Shown here piece after piece: positions 34,101 through 44,097 of a DNA stretch of 64,000 nucleotides. The position numbers and the translations under genes are program-made. A model generated the notes under the pieces. It ran no database searches. It was not told where the DNA came from and saw only the letters and a list, made by a program, of their open reading frames with translations. This stretch comes from Begonia masoniana (lineage: Eukaryota; Streptophyta; Magnoliopsida; Cucurbitales; Begoniaceae): positions 41,574,209-41,638,208 of the forward strand of contig CM039509.1 of NCBI GenBank assembly GCA_022432975.1, written 5' to 3'. How positions within the stretch are numbered: the stretch's first letter is position 1; every line of letters starts with the position of its first letter.

Positions 34101-36850
34101 TTGGTTTGGGTCTCAACTTATTGAATTAAATTTTTAACCTTAAACATTGGGCTTTAATTTATTGTGTTTTGGTTAGTGGTAGGCCATTTGAGGTGGAGAT
34201 TTATATTATGTTGAATTTTACACGTTTTATTTTAATTCATTTATCTAATATAAAATAACTGTTAAATTTTAATATTATTTATTTATTTAAATTTTTTATG
34301 TATATATTCATTTATGTACGTTCTCATATTCGACATGAAAAATTTTGTTTTTAATTAAAGTAATTGGAAAGCTGACTATGTCGGAGTTTGGGCTCTACTA
34401 GCCATAATACAATGTGGCTCGCATACAATTTATTGGGAAAATAATGCAGTATGATAAACGACAACATGTAAATGCTGAAATTACTTGAAATTTTTTTTTA
34501 TTATGTTAAAATATAAAATAGGAGTAATCTATTGGGAAACGTTATTTTTCTTGTAATCTCGAATGATGTTGCGCGCGATTATGTTACATTACGAAAATAT
34601 TTGTTTTCTTGATTCTCTAATAAAACTTGGCTACTGAAGTCGTGGACGTATATCGATTTTGTCCGAATCATGTAAATCTTGTGTTCTTGATTTTTCTCAA
34701 TTATTTTTTATTAATTTTCGCGTGTTTCACGTTGTCATTTGCCTCATCTCAATGATACATCTTACATATTCTTTAGAACCTTGATTACTTCTGGAAGAAC
34801 TATAAATAACTCTGCTTCTTGTTGAAGCAGTACATGGAGGAAGAACATCAATGAAAAGAGATGATTTCTAACTTTTGGCCTAGGCCATTATTTCGTCGTT
34901 CAAACCACGTTTCTCGTTTGTTTGATGTGCTGACTCAAAGATGCAGATAACAAGTTCATATTTTTTTCTTAATATAAAATAATTAAATCATTGAATTACA
35001 AAGATTGACATTCTGCTCATTATCTTATCAGTGCCAAGTTTTATAGTATATAACCATGAATAAGGTTGTCGAATCCTGAAAAAATATGTAATTTATTATT
35101 TTCAACAAGTAAATATGATTTTAAAAACTAAAAGAAATTAAACAATGGTAAACTTTATTTTAATAAGTCTAGAGGGTTTGATTTCACATATACCAAAATT
35201 ATTAATCAATTAATTAAATATTTGTAAACTAGTTATCGTTTGTAAATCAAAACCCATCTACTCAATCCACTCTCTCTAGCATTGAATGAAATGTATATTT
35301 TTAAAAAATTTAATATCAATATCTCTATAAAAATTGAAATTTTAAGAACTTAATTAAAATTTATAGTTTTTCTAACAATTTCATAAAACCCTAATATTCC
35401 CTCAAACTATTACAAATTTTATGTCACAATAAGCTTATCTTATTTAAGAATACCTGTCTCTAGTGTTGAATACTAAATAAAAAATAATTCAATAAAAAAT
35501 CAATAAATTGAATGCATTAAATTCAGAATATTCAGAATAAGCACATAAACCAATCAACAAAGGCTCTCCACAAGTACTTTTTCAATCCAACTAATGTGTA
35601 TTTATAGTGCCTCGATTAAGGTTTCTAAAACTCAAGAAAAATCTTCGGTATAAGTGGAATCTCACAATTTTAGAAAATGAATCGGTTGTTGGGTCGCGGC
35701 TTAGCTCCCTTAAGACGCGGCTTGGATGTCAATTTTTTTTATTGAATCTCTTAAACTGAAACTTGGCATGTTGGGCCCCGACTTAACTTTCTTCAAGTCG
35801 TGACTTGAATATTATTGTGTGAGGGTATTTTATCGATTGAAAGATTGGTTAGCTACCTCAAACTAGTTTGGATCTTCTGAGACGCGACTTGGAACGTCGG
35901 ACCACCACTTGTCTTTTTGTCAACAAAAAGATAAGTATTGACGAACAAAAGTGTCAAGGGAGATAAAGAGAATATGGGTATTTTTGTGATTCAGCTAAGA
36001 ACCAAGTTGAACTCCATAAAAATGATTGCATTCATTAAGTGATTTCCTTTCTAAGACTAGGGAACACATTAATTTTGATACTAAAATATGTCACAATATT
36101 TAATTATTTTAAACATATAGTTTGTAAACAAGTGACATATCATGATGTCATTTTATTACGTTTAATATTTTTTTAAATGTATAAATACTAAAATAATGAC
36201 ATGATGATTTTAAAAGCTTTGCCAATATTTAATCTTCGAAAAAATAATGATACAGAACTTTAATCTTTTATTAACTTGCTCACCTTTCATCGGTTAAAAT
36301 TAAAATTATAATTTTTTTTTCTAAAAAATGAAGTTAGAAAAAAAAAAACATATCCTACAATGGATCTTAATTATGTATTATCGCGTCTCTTTAAGAAAAT
36401 GATAAATTATCAAATTTATCTTCAAAATATGATGTGATTAACCAGCTGAACAAAGGCATTTTTATTAACAAAACTATATTTTAAGGGTGACTTTGTTAAC
36501 AAAAAAATACTTTAAGACAGTTTGTTAATCACCTTATACTTTGATGGTAAATTTGATAATTACCGTTAATTAAATGAATGCAATATATATATAGTGTTTT
36601 GTAGTGAAGCATGGAATTATATAGAAGATATAAAGAAATATGAAAGGGTGTTTGACAGAACAAAGGCATATTTTGATGTAAACCAAGGCTTCGCATCATA
36701 TTTCCTTTGCCACGTTTTTGACACACATAATAAAGCTCAATAACACAGAGCAATCCAGCATGTCTCCCATGCAAGATCAGTACATACTACATTCACCAGA
36801 GAGAGCGTTTAGAGAGAGAGAGAGAGTTTAGAGAGAGAAAGCTTAGATTT
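34101..36850. other. AT-rich region without recognised gene
   Basis: About 2.7 kb of AT-rich sequence. I see no credible ORF, terminal repeats or RNA gene. At 35690-35930 a degenerate motif of the type GACGCGGCTTGG recurs four or five times. Near 36780-36840 a (GA)n-rich purine stretch precedes the 3' end of the glycine-rich protein gene. Confidence 0.45.
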
Positions 36851-36892
36851 TATAAAGATGGCGATATTCTTTTATTTTTTTTAATGAAAAGC

Positions 36893-36997
36893 TCAGCGCT
36901 GCTTAGTTCTGAGGCTAGCTTCGGCAGCAGAAGTGCAGCATCTACAGATGTAGCCCCCACCACAGCAGCCGTCGCCTCCGCAACGTCCCCTTCCTCC
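36893..36997 (-). other. Cys-rich tail of the glycine-rich protein gene, cut off by an in-frame stop
   Basis: In the same frame as the CDS upstream, after the TAA at 36998-37000, the sequence continues with 34 codons to a TGA at 36893-36895. It reads GGRGRCGGDGCCGGGYIC and then RCC plus a short tail. Such a Cys-rich end is usual for plant glycine-rich proteins of this type, so the TAA probably replaced a tyrosine codon of the repeated YGG pattern, or is a sequencing error. Confidence 0.65.
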
Positions 36998-37486
36998 TTA
37001 TGCAGGAGAAGGAGGAGCAAGATATCCCCCTCCTCCTCCATAGCCAGGATATCCCCCTCCGCCATATGGAGGAGGAGGAGAGTATCCCCCTCCTCCATAC
37101 GGAGGAGAGTACCCGCCATATCGAGGATATCCCCCTCCTCCATACGGAGGAGAGTATCCGCCATATCCAGGATATCCTCCTCCTCCGTAGCCAGGATATC
37201 CTCCGTAGCCAGGATATCCTCCTCCTCCTCCGTATCCAGGATATCCTGCTCCTCCGCCGTACGGGTACTTCGATTCCTCCACGCTATTCTTCTTGTCTAC
37301 AAATTTCATATCGGCAGAAAGTTAATTGAAAACTTTAAATTCTTTACTGAAAATGAGTCGTCATGCAGTGAGTACTACACACTTACCTATCTGCTCAGTT
37401 TCAGCCAGTTCTCTAGCGGAGACCTCGGAGTCAATTAGAACAATGACGAACAAAAGACCTAAGAAAATGAAAGCTCTGGGACCCAT
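36998..37486 (-). CDS. Secreted glycine/tyrosine/proline-rich protein (two exons)
   Basis: Exon 1 is 37486-37387: an ATG, then a hydrophobic signal peptide (FIFLGLLFVIVLIDS), SAREL and AETEQI. A 90-bp intron (37386-37297) has GTAAGTG and TTTGTAG borders. Exon 2 is 37296-36998 and encodes KKNSVEESKYPYGGG, then repeats of YPGYGGGG and YSPPYGGGG, ending in LAPPSPA before TAA; the total is 132 residues. The splice joins the exons in frame (a split Asp codon). Plant proteins of this design are exported to the cell wall; the exact role is unknown. The stop falls just before a conserved-looking Cys-rich tail in the same frame, so the product is probably truncated. The many plus-strand Ser/Arg-rich ORFs here are antisense shadows. 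This is the only host gene I am confident about. Confidence 0.82.
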
Positions 37487-37550
37487 GTTGACAAGTAAAA
37501 CAAGAAGAGCTTTTTGAACGAGGACGAGAAAATGTAGAAGAAACGGGTTC

Positions 37551-37558
37551 TATTTATA
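37551..37558 (-). promoter_or_regulatory. TATA box of the glycine-rich protein gene
   Basis: The minus strand reads TATAAATA about 65 bp upstream of the ATG at 37486, a normal TATA-to-start distance for a plant gene with a short leader. Confidence 0.75.
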
Positions 37559-37559
37559 G

Positions 37560-37849
37560 GGCCGAAGGGATAGAATCATCATTGAGGCCAAATATTACGG
37601 CAAGGAGAACCACCACATAAATTTCTTTATCTCTTTTTTTTTATTTGGAGATAATTATTAACTAATAATTGAAGACTGTAGTCAGGGTTATAGAAGACCT
37701 GAGATAAAGAATTTGTAATTAGTTGCTGCTAACTCAGTATCCTTATAAATGGTATAACGAGGAAAAGGAATGTCGGAGAGGAAATTAAAGAGAGAATTTG
37801 AGAATCTTTTCTTTAAATTGTTTTTGGCTCTCGCTTGATACAAAATATC
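37560..37849. other. Upstream region of the glycine-rich protein gene
   Basis: AT-rich sequence with no ORF or repeat recognised. It probably contains the promoter of the minus-strand gene, but I see no motif I can name with confidence. Confidence 0.4.
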
Positions 37850-38305
37850 TAAATTCATTTTTTATTTATAAAATTATTTGATACATGTATAAAATAACAT
37901 ATGAATCATTTATTCAATCTAATACATGTACTAGTACATAATAAATCACTTAGTTACATAAATTATTCATCAATAAACCACACAAGTATATGAACTAATG
38001 TACCTACACAGGTGAATGAAAACTTTTTAGATGACTCTTCACAAATACATTGAACTTAACTAAAACTACACCCAAAACATACATCAACCAAAACTTGTAA
38101 TTTGAATTAATCTTATAATTTCAACATCTTCTTTTAAACTTAATTCCTTACAACTCTAAGTATCATCCTTAGTTTGTTGAAATTGTCGTACTTGAGAGAT
38201 TTCGTAAAAATATCAGCAACTTGATCATCAATCTTCACATACTTCACTTGCATTTCATTCTCAATCATAAAGTCACAAAGAAAATGACATATTGTACCTA
38301 TATGT
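37850..38305 (-). pseudogene. Copia RNase H end (older minus-strand copia), with 3' flank
   Basis: On the minus strand, 38305-38130 reads HFLCDFMIENEMQVKYVK, then DDQVADIFTKSL and FNKLRMIL. This is the C-terminal end of a copia RNase H domain. It joins in frame with the fragment at 50049-50170 once the SIRE element (38306-50048) is removed. Sequence from 38130 to about 37850 is presumably its 3' untranslated region or LTR, but I could not fix the LTR edges. Confidence 0.72.
38301..38305 (+). repeat. Target-site duplication of the SIRE element (left, TATGT)
   Basis: TATGT precedes the LTR and TATGC (50049-50053) follows the 3' LTR, with one change. Removing the element restores the reading frame of the minus-strand RNase H. 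Confidence 0.75.
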
Positions 38306-39718
38306 TGTTGACTTATAGAGTGTTTAAGTCTAAATATGTTTTTGATGATGTATTTGTATGTAATTTGATTATGTTTAATATATGAGAATTTTTCAGTTGG
38401 AAAAGCCCTTGGAAAAGGTGTTTTAGTTGTTTTAATTATTTGGTTAAGTGTACAGAGCTAAATAGTAAAACATGGCTGAAAATTGATAAACAAAGTATTT
38501 CATCATCCGTTGGTGTTTAAAGCTTACATCCACCGGTGAAGTAGAAAAGATTGCTTCAACCGATCGTTAAAAGATTACTCACACCGATCGCTAAACGACA
38601 AAGAAAAATTTACTTCAACCGATCGCTAAACGACAAAGAAGAGATTACTTCAACCGATTGCTAAAAGACGACTTCAACCGATCGCTAATTGACAAAAAGC
38701 AAAGTCGTTTAAAGACAGCATCATCCGTAGCTAAGCGACAAAATAGCAACATATACCGATGGCGTTTCAAGTTACATCTGCTGATGAAGTTTTATGATGC
38801 TTCTGCCGATGGAGTTTTATGATGCTTCTGCCGATGGCGTTCCTAGATGCTTCATCCGATGGCGTTTAAAGATACATCTGCAGATGGAGTTTTATGATGC
38901 TTCTGCCGAAGGCGTTCCTAGATGCTTCATCCGATGGCGTTTAAAGATACATCTGCCGATACCGGTTCAAGCATTGTATTGTCGCATCATCCGATGGCGT
39001 TTCAAGTTGCATCTACCGATGACGATCCGATATTTTAAAGCTGCTTCAATCGGTGATCTTCTGCCAGAATTCAAAATAAATACGAAGCTACAGTGACGTC
39101 GTTTTCAGCCTTAACTCCAGAACATTAATGGCGACGACGAACATCAATTACAGATGCAACGGATATCTGCTTAAGTACGGATGCTTCCCAACGGTAACAT
39201 TTTTCCATTTGTAGAAAGAAGCATTCAATTCTGTGAAGCAGAAATCAGACAGAGTACTTAAGCCGAGGTTACAGCATGAAGGAACAACTTTTGCGAAAAT
39301 CAGTATTGAGCCCTAACGAGCGATATTCTTCACACTCTGTATTTTCTTCTACACTTCTCGATTTTAACTTGAGATTTAATCTTTGTGAGAGTGTAGTTTG
39401 TTCTTGAAATTTACAAACTCAAAAACCTGTATAAGGCAGTGAATTGTCGCCCGTGAAGAACAATCCAGATTTGTAAAAGGCAGTAGATCGGAACCCGGAA
39501 TTTCAATCTGTTTCTTCTTGTGAGAAGAAGGTTAAGGATCTTCAAGGGGAAAACCTTGAAGCGTGGATGTAGGCAGGTTTTGGCCGAACCACGTAAAAAC
39601 ACTGGTGTTAATTTCTCTTACTCTCTCTTTTATATTTGTTGTTGATTTGTTTGCTGTTAGTTTAAAAATCTTAAAAAGGTCTAATTCACCCCCTCTCTTA
39701 GACAATCTCGATCCTACA
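38306..39718 (+). repeat. SIRE-type copia element, 5' LTR
   Basis: The LTR is 1413 bp, TGTTGACTTA...TCGATCCTACA. Its right third matches 49573-50048. The interior (38500-39060) is an array of CTTCAACCGATCGCTAAACG-like units, then GATGCTTCWGCCGATGGCGT-like units. The ORF at 38794-39096 is an artefact of these repeats. Confidence 0.85.
38500..39060 (+). repeat. CCGATCG / CCGATGGCGT array in SIRE LTR
   Basis: Five or so TTCAACCGATCGCTAAA units are followed by ten or so units of the type GATGCTTCTGCCGATGGCGT, several as near-exact repeats. The CCGAT core is the constant part. Confidence 0.85.
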
Positions 39719-39720
39719 AT

Positions 39721-39732
39721 TGGTATCAAAGC
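39721..39732 (+). other. Primer-binding site of the SIRE element
   Basis: TGGTATCAAAGC follows the LTR end by two bases, a variant of the initiator tRNA-Met site common in plant copia elements. Confidence 0.88.
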
Positions 39733-39791
39733 AAGGTTTGGATATTGTCTTAGTAATCAAGAAAATATTGTTTTACTTTGATATAGCTAAT

Positions 39792-41365
39792 ATGGCATTT
39801 AACACAAACTCTACACAAGTAGAAGGCCAGTCTACCATTAGACCTCCATTCTTTAATGGTAATGATTATGTGTACTGGAAGTCTAGAATGAGAATATACG
39901 TTCAAGCTGTGGATTATGATTTATGGAATAACATAGAAAATGGTCCATACATAGCTGTTAAAATAGAGAATGGTGTTAGGATTCCCAAAACCTCACACGA
40001 ACTAAATGATACAGACAAAAGGAACTTGAGCTTAAATGCCAAGGCAATAAACACCCTATACTGTGCCCTGAATAGAGACGAATTTAATAGAGTACAAGGG
40101 TGTGAGAGTGCCCAAGAGATTTGGCACCTATTAGAGGTCACACACAAGGGCACAAATCAGGTGAAGGAGAGCAAACTGAATATGCTCATTCACGGGTATG
40201 AACTATTTTCTATGCCTAAGGATGAGTCTGTTTCTTCTATGTTTACAAGATTTACTAACATAACTAATGGTTTGAAAGCTCTTGGTAAATCTTACTCTAG
40301 TGAAGAACAGTTCAGAAAGATCCTCAGATGTCTTCCAAGAAGTTGGCAGCCGAAGGTAACCGCCATTCAGGAAGCAAAGGATCTCAAAGCTCTAAAGCTT
40401 GAAGAGCTCATTGGATCTCTCATGACACATGAGATCACAATGAGGTCAAACGAAAGGAAGACCTCAAGGAAAAAGAGGCCACAAAAAGAAAAGATATTGT
40501 TATGAAAACCACCTCCAGTACACAAGAAGTATCTGAGGAAGATGAAGAAGAAGATGATGAGGATATAGCCCTCATTACAAGGAGGTTCAGTAGATTCCTC
40601 CAACGGAAGAAGATGCAAGGCAAAAGATTTTCAAGAGGTGAAAAATCTCAAAGAAAAAAGGAAATCACATGTTTAGAGTGTGGGAAGCCCAGACACATAA
40701 AGGTAGATTGCCCACAAGCAAAAAGGAATCCCAAGAAATTTAAGAAGAAGGCTATGAAGGCTACTTGGGATGACAGTGAAGGCGAAACCTCCTCTTCAGA
40801 AGACGAGGAAGTTGCAAACTTGTGCTTCATGGCACATGAAGATAAGGTTAGTTGTTCTTCCAGTATTTTGAGTGATTGTGAGAGTGATAATGATGAGGGT
40901 GATCTAATAGACGCCTTCATGATTTAGTTAAACAGTACAGTATGCTCAAAGCTAAATACAATTCTGTGAAGAAAGAAAATGCAAACCTGACCAATGAGCA
41001 TGTTAAGAAATGTAATCTACATGAAAAGGAAATAATAGACCTTAAGGATAGAAATGAAAAACTGAATAATCTTGTTTTGTGGTTCTCAAATGGTAGCAAG
41101 AACTTAACATTGCTAATAGAAAATCATATAGCTACTTATGATAGAGCTGGTATAGGTTATGATAAGTTAAATAAAATGAAATTTTTTAAGAACTTCTTTG
41201 TTAAACCTTCAACTTGTCATGCTTGCAATGAAGTATAGCATAAATCATTTGAATGTCCTCTGAAATTGAATAAGAAGTCAAGTAGTAAATTACAGTGGGT
41301 TTCCAAAGGAACCAAAACTAATACTAGGACCCAAAAGATTTGGGTACCTAAGAAGACTACTTGAA
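39792..41365 (+). pseudogene. gag: SIRE-type copia gag
   Basis: The ATG is at 39792. The N-terminal domain reads RPPFFNGNDYVYWKSRMRIY, then a UBN2-like segment (CESAQEIWHLLEVTHKGT), LIHGYELFSMP and LPRSWQPKVTAIQEA. After RKKRPQKEK the frame shifts (about 40500) into an acidic stretch (EEDEEEDDEDIA) and a CCHC knuckle, CLECGKPRHIKVDC. A stop at 40925 is followed by a coiled-coil-like Lys/Glu/Asn-rich segment (to about 41100) and a second, incomplete knuckle, CHACNEV.HKSFEC. A long Gag with two separated knuckles and a coiled coil is typical of SIRE/Maximus elements. One frameshift and at least three stops make it non-functional. Confidence 0.88.
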
Positions 41366-41389
41366 CACTGTTTTGTAGGTTGAGTGCTC

Positions 41390-41982
41390 TCCTGGAAAGA
41401 ACCAGTGGTACCTCGACAGTGGATGCTCGAGGCATATGACAGGAGACTCAACCAAGTTCGCTGTTGTCAACAAGAAGAAAGGAAGCGTTACTTTTGGTGG
41501 AAACCAAAAGGGCAAAATTGTTGGCATCGGCAATATTAGTAATCCTTATAATCCTATCATTGAAAATATTTTGCTTGTAGAAGGATTAAAACATAATCTG
41601 CTTAGCATAAGTCAATTGTGTGACAAAAGCTATAAAGTAACATTTAAGTCAAATGCATGTGTGATCAAAGACATTTCAAATAACAATGTATTATTTAAAG
41701 GATATAGAAAGGAAAATGTCTATATTATTGATCTGGATAATTTTGAGCATGCTGATGAAAAATGTTTTGCTGTGAATTCCTCAAATGATAGTTAGATATG
41801 GCATAGGAGATTAGGACACGTAGGGATGGATACCTTAGCTAAGATTATTAAGGAGAATTTAGTTAGAGGGATCCCTAAGATATCCTTTGAGAAGGATAAG
41901 GTCTGTGATGCCTGCCAAATGGGTAAGCAGATCAAAAGTTCCTTTGCATTGAAGAATGCAATTTCTACTTCTAAACCTCTCA
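41390..41982 (+). pseudogene. pol: SIRE protease and integrase N-terminus
   Basis: Protease carries the typical WYLDSGCSRHMTGD (about 41407-41448), followed by IENILLVEGLKHNLLSISQL. A stop at about 41793 separates it from the integrase zinc region WHRRLGHVGMD...VCDACQMGKQ. It ends at STSKPL, where a gypsy LTR is inserted (41983). The gene resumes at 44098. Confidence 0.88.
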
Positions 41983-44090
41983 TGTAACGCCCCGAACCCG
42001 CCCTGGGTCGGTGCGTCACATTTCAAACCCAACCCGTTTGTAAAACGTCGTTTAAAATAATTTTCGTAAAATATTCGGCTTGGTTTTGTAAAATTCCCGG
42101 CTCGATGTTCGGGTTTTTCGAACCCTCAAAATTTCTTGGAACACGTGTCTAAAATACGTTAAAATACGTTGGAAAAATTTCGGTTCAAAACATAGTGAAA
42201 ATCAGGCGAAAAAAACGAAAAAAAATCAAATTTGGGCAAGGAGGGGCGCTGGGCGCGCGCTTGGCATCGGGCGCGCCCAGGTCGCGCGCGGCGTGCGCGC
42301 TACGTGCGCGATGTGCGCGCGCTACGTGCGCGCCACTCGCCGCACGCGCGAGCGCGTGCGCGCGCTGGGGCACTCCAGCGCCCCTAGCTTCCTTCTTCCC
42401 GCGTGCTTCACGCGTGCCGCGGCGATAACTCGCCTCCGGGTGGCGAATACTCGCCACCCTCTCTGCCTTCTTCGCCCCAAAACACCCCCAAGGCGATTGG
42501 TGGCGTTTGGGTGGCGAGTAATCGCCACCCCCTCGGATTTTCGGCTCCAAAATGACCAAAAATACCCTTTTTCCAACTCTCCCGACTTTCCTTCACATTT
42601 CTACACTTTTCTCCACTCCCGACACCTCCAAAAATTCTGAAAATTTAAAGATACTTTCCCGACACCTAAATCTTCGAGTCCCGTAAAAATCTCGGAAAAC
42701 CGACTTAAAACGAATAAATGCAAAAATAGCGAACACAACCCGACGTTAGTTACTATAAAATCAAAACAGGCGATATAACGCCTAAAACTTTAAATACCCA
42801 AAACCTGAAATAAATCCCGGAAAACACACCAACTATCCATACCAAACTTACAAATTAAACTATCCCTGTCAAACCTTCACCTCCCACTACCCGAGACATC
42901 CAGTGGTCAAAACGCCCCGACAATAGCCTGCACCGGCGGACTCTGTACTCCTCCGACTTCGTCCCAATCCTAGCCTTTTTCGTAGCTCTAACCTGTACTC
43001 CAGTCGTCACCTACACCACAGAACACACACACACGTAAGCTTACGCTTAGCAAGTAGGGATAACAATATAAACAAGCCCAATGCACACTCAAGCTCACCC
43101 AACCCAAACATAACGACACAACACTACTCGGCACTACAACGCAACACAACATTACCCAATACGACAACATAACACCACGCTCCAAGGCAACTCAACAAAC
43201 CGACTCAACACAACACAACAACAATACAATGCAGTCAACCTATCACATGTAGTTTCTACTCTCGGTTGTATGTATCACGTTCTCATTTCGTCAATCGTAG
43301 GCGTACCTCTCTCGTAGAATATTCATTCTACTCGAGACACATTTGCGTACCTCTCGAGTAGCACTCGAGACACATTTGCGTACCTCTCGAGTAGCACTCG
43401 AGACACAGTTGCGTACCTCTCGAGTATCACTCGAGACACAGTTGCGTACCTCTCGAGTAGCACTCGAGACACAGTTGCGTGCCTCTCGAGTATCACTCGA
43501 GACACAGTTGCGTGCCTCTCGAGTAGCACTCGAGACACAGTTGCGTACCTCTCGAGTATCACTCGAGACACAGTTGCGTACCTCTCGAGTAGAAATTCTT
43601 CCACTCGAGACACCTCGAAGCAAAGCAACCAACTCACAATTCAAACCAAGCAAAGAAATCAACAAACAACAATTCCCTACCGTTCCGTGGTGTAGGCCCG
43701 AAGGCAAAACAAACGTCCTCTACTTACCTGACGTCTCGGTAATTGTTTTCTCACTTCCACCAGTCAAATCACGTGTTCGATCACCTAACAAATAACGAAA
43801 AGTTACTTAGTAACAACCTAAATAAATTATAAGGATTTTACTAACTAAACTATCACACATTTTGACCTAAACTCACAACTTAACTCCAAACCTGATTTCA
43901 CACCAAAAATTGACCGTCCAACTTCAAACGGTCGTAACTCTCACGTTTTTCAACGGATTTCGACGTGCCATCCCATTTCGGAAACCTCTACACGTCTACT
44001 ACCCATTGAAACACCCAAACCAACCAAAAAAACACATTAGCCAACTCAAAAATCCAGCAAACAGAATCGGGTATATAGGTGTTCTTCAAT
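41983..44090 (-). repeat. Gypsy LTR inserted in SIRE integrase, 5'-truncated
   Basis: At 41983 it shows the minus-strand LTR end ...GGGGCGTTACA. At the right edge it stops near 44060-44090, inside sequence matching about 4375-4450 of the LTR at 2473-5133. Roughly the first 0.6-0.7 kb of the LTR is therefore missing, and no target duplication is seen. It has a very GC-rich block (42240-42370), the GTGTAGGTGACGA motif (43003-43017, minus), a 33-bp minisatellite and the GTAAGT / GGGCCTACACC module (43689-43727, minus). The Ala/Arg-rich ORFs inside are not genes. Confidence 0.82.
43308..43615. repeat. 33-bp minisatellite containing CTCGAG
   Basis: Seven full units plus partial ends have the form TGCGTACCTCTCGAGTAGCAC + TCGAGACACAGT (joined). 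Units alternate AGCACTCGAG and ATCACTCGAG, suggesting expansion by a 66-bp dimer. Because 33 is divisible by 3, frames stay open on both strands, giving false ORFs. Confidence 0.92.
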
Positions 44091-44097
44091 CATTTTT

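Noticed and set aside
36850..37517. Plus-strand Ser/Arg- and Ile/Leu-rich ORFs
   Set aside because: They are antisense shadows of the Gly/Tyr/Pro-rich exon. The minus strand has a TATA box, signal peptide and proper splice sites.
42185..42640. Ala/Arg-rich ORFs on both strands
   Set aside because: They come from a GC-rich low-complexity block of a gypsy LTR, with long open frames in several registers and no domain.
43308..43615. CRISPR-like regular repeat
   Set aside because: Units are directly adjacent without unique spacers, and the DNA is plant nuclear sequence. It is a minisatellite.
43291..43795. Three overlapping ORFs with 11-residue repeats (RTSRVALETQL type) on both strands
   Set aside because: They are produced by a 33-bp minisatellite whose length is divisible by three. 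The region is a solo LTR and the repeats are open in several frames, so no protein is supported.
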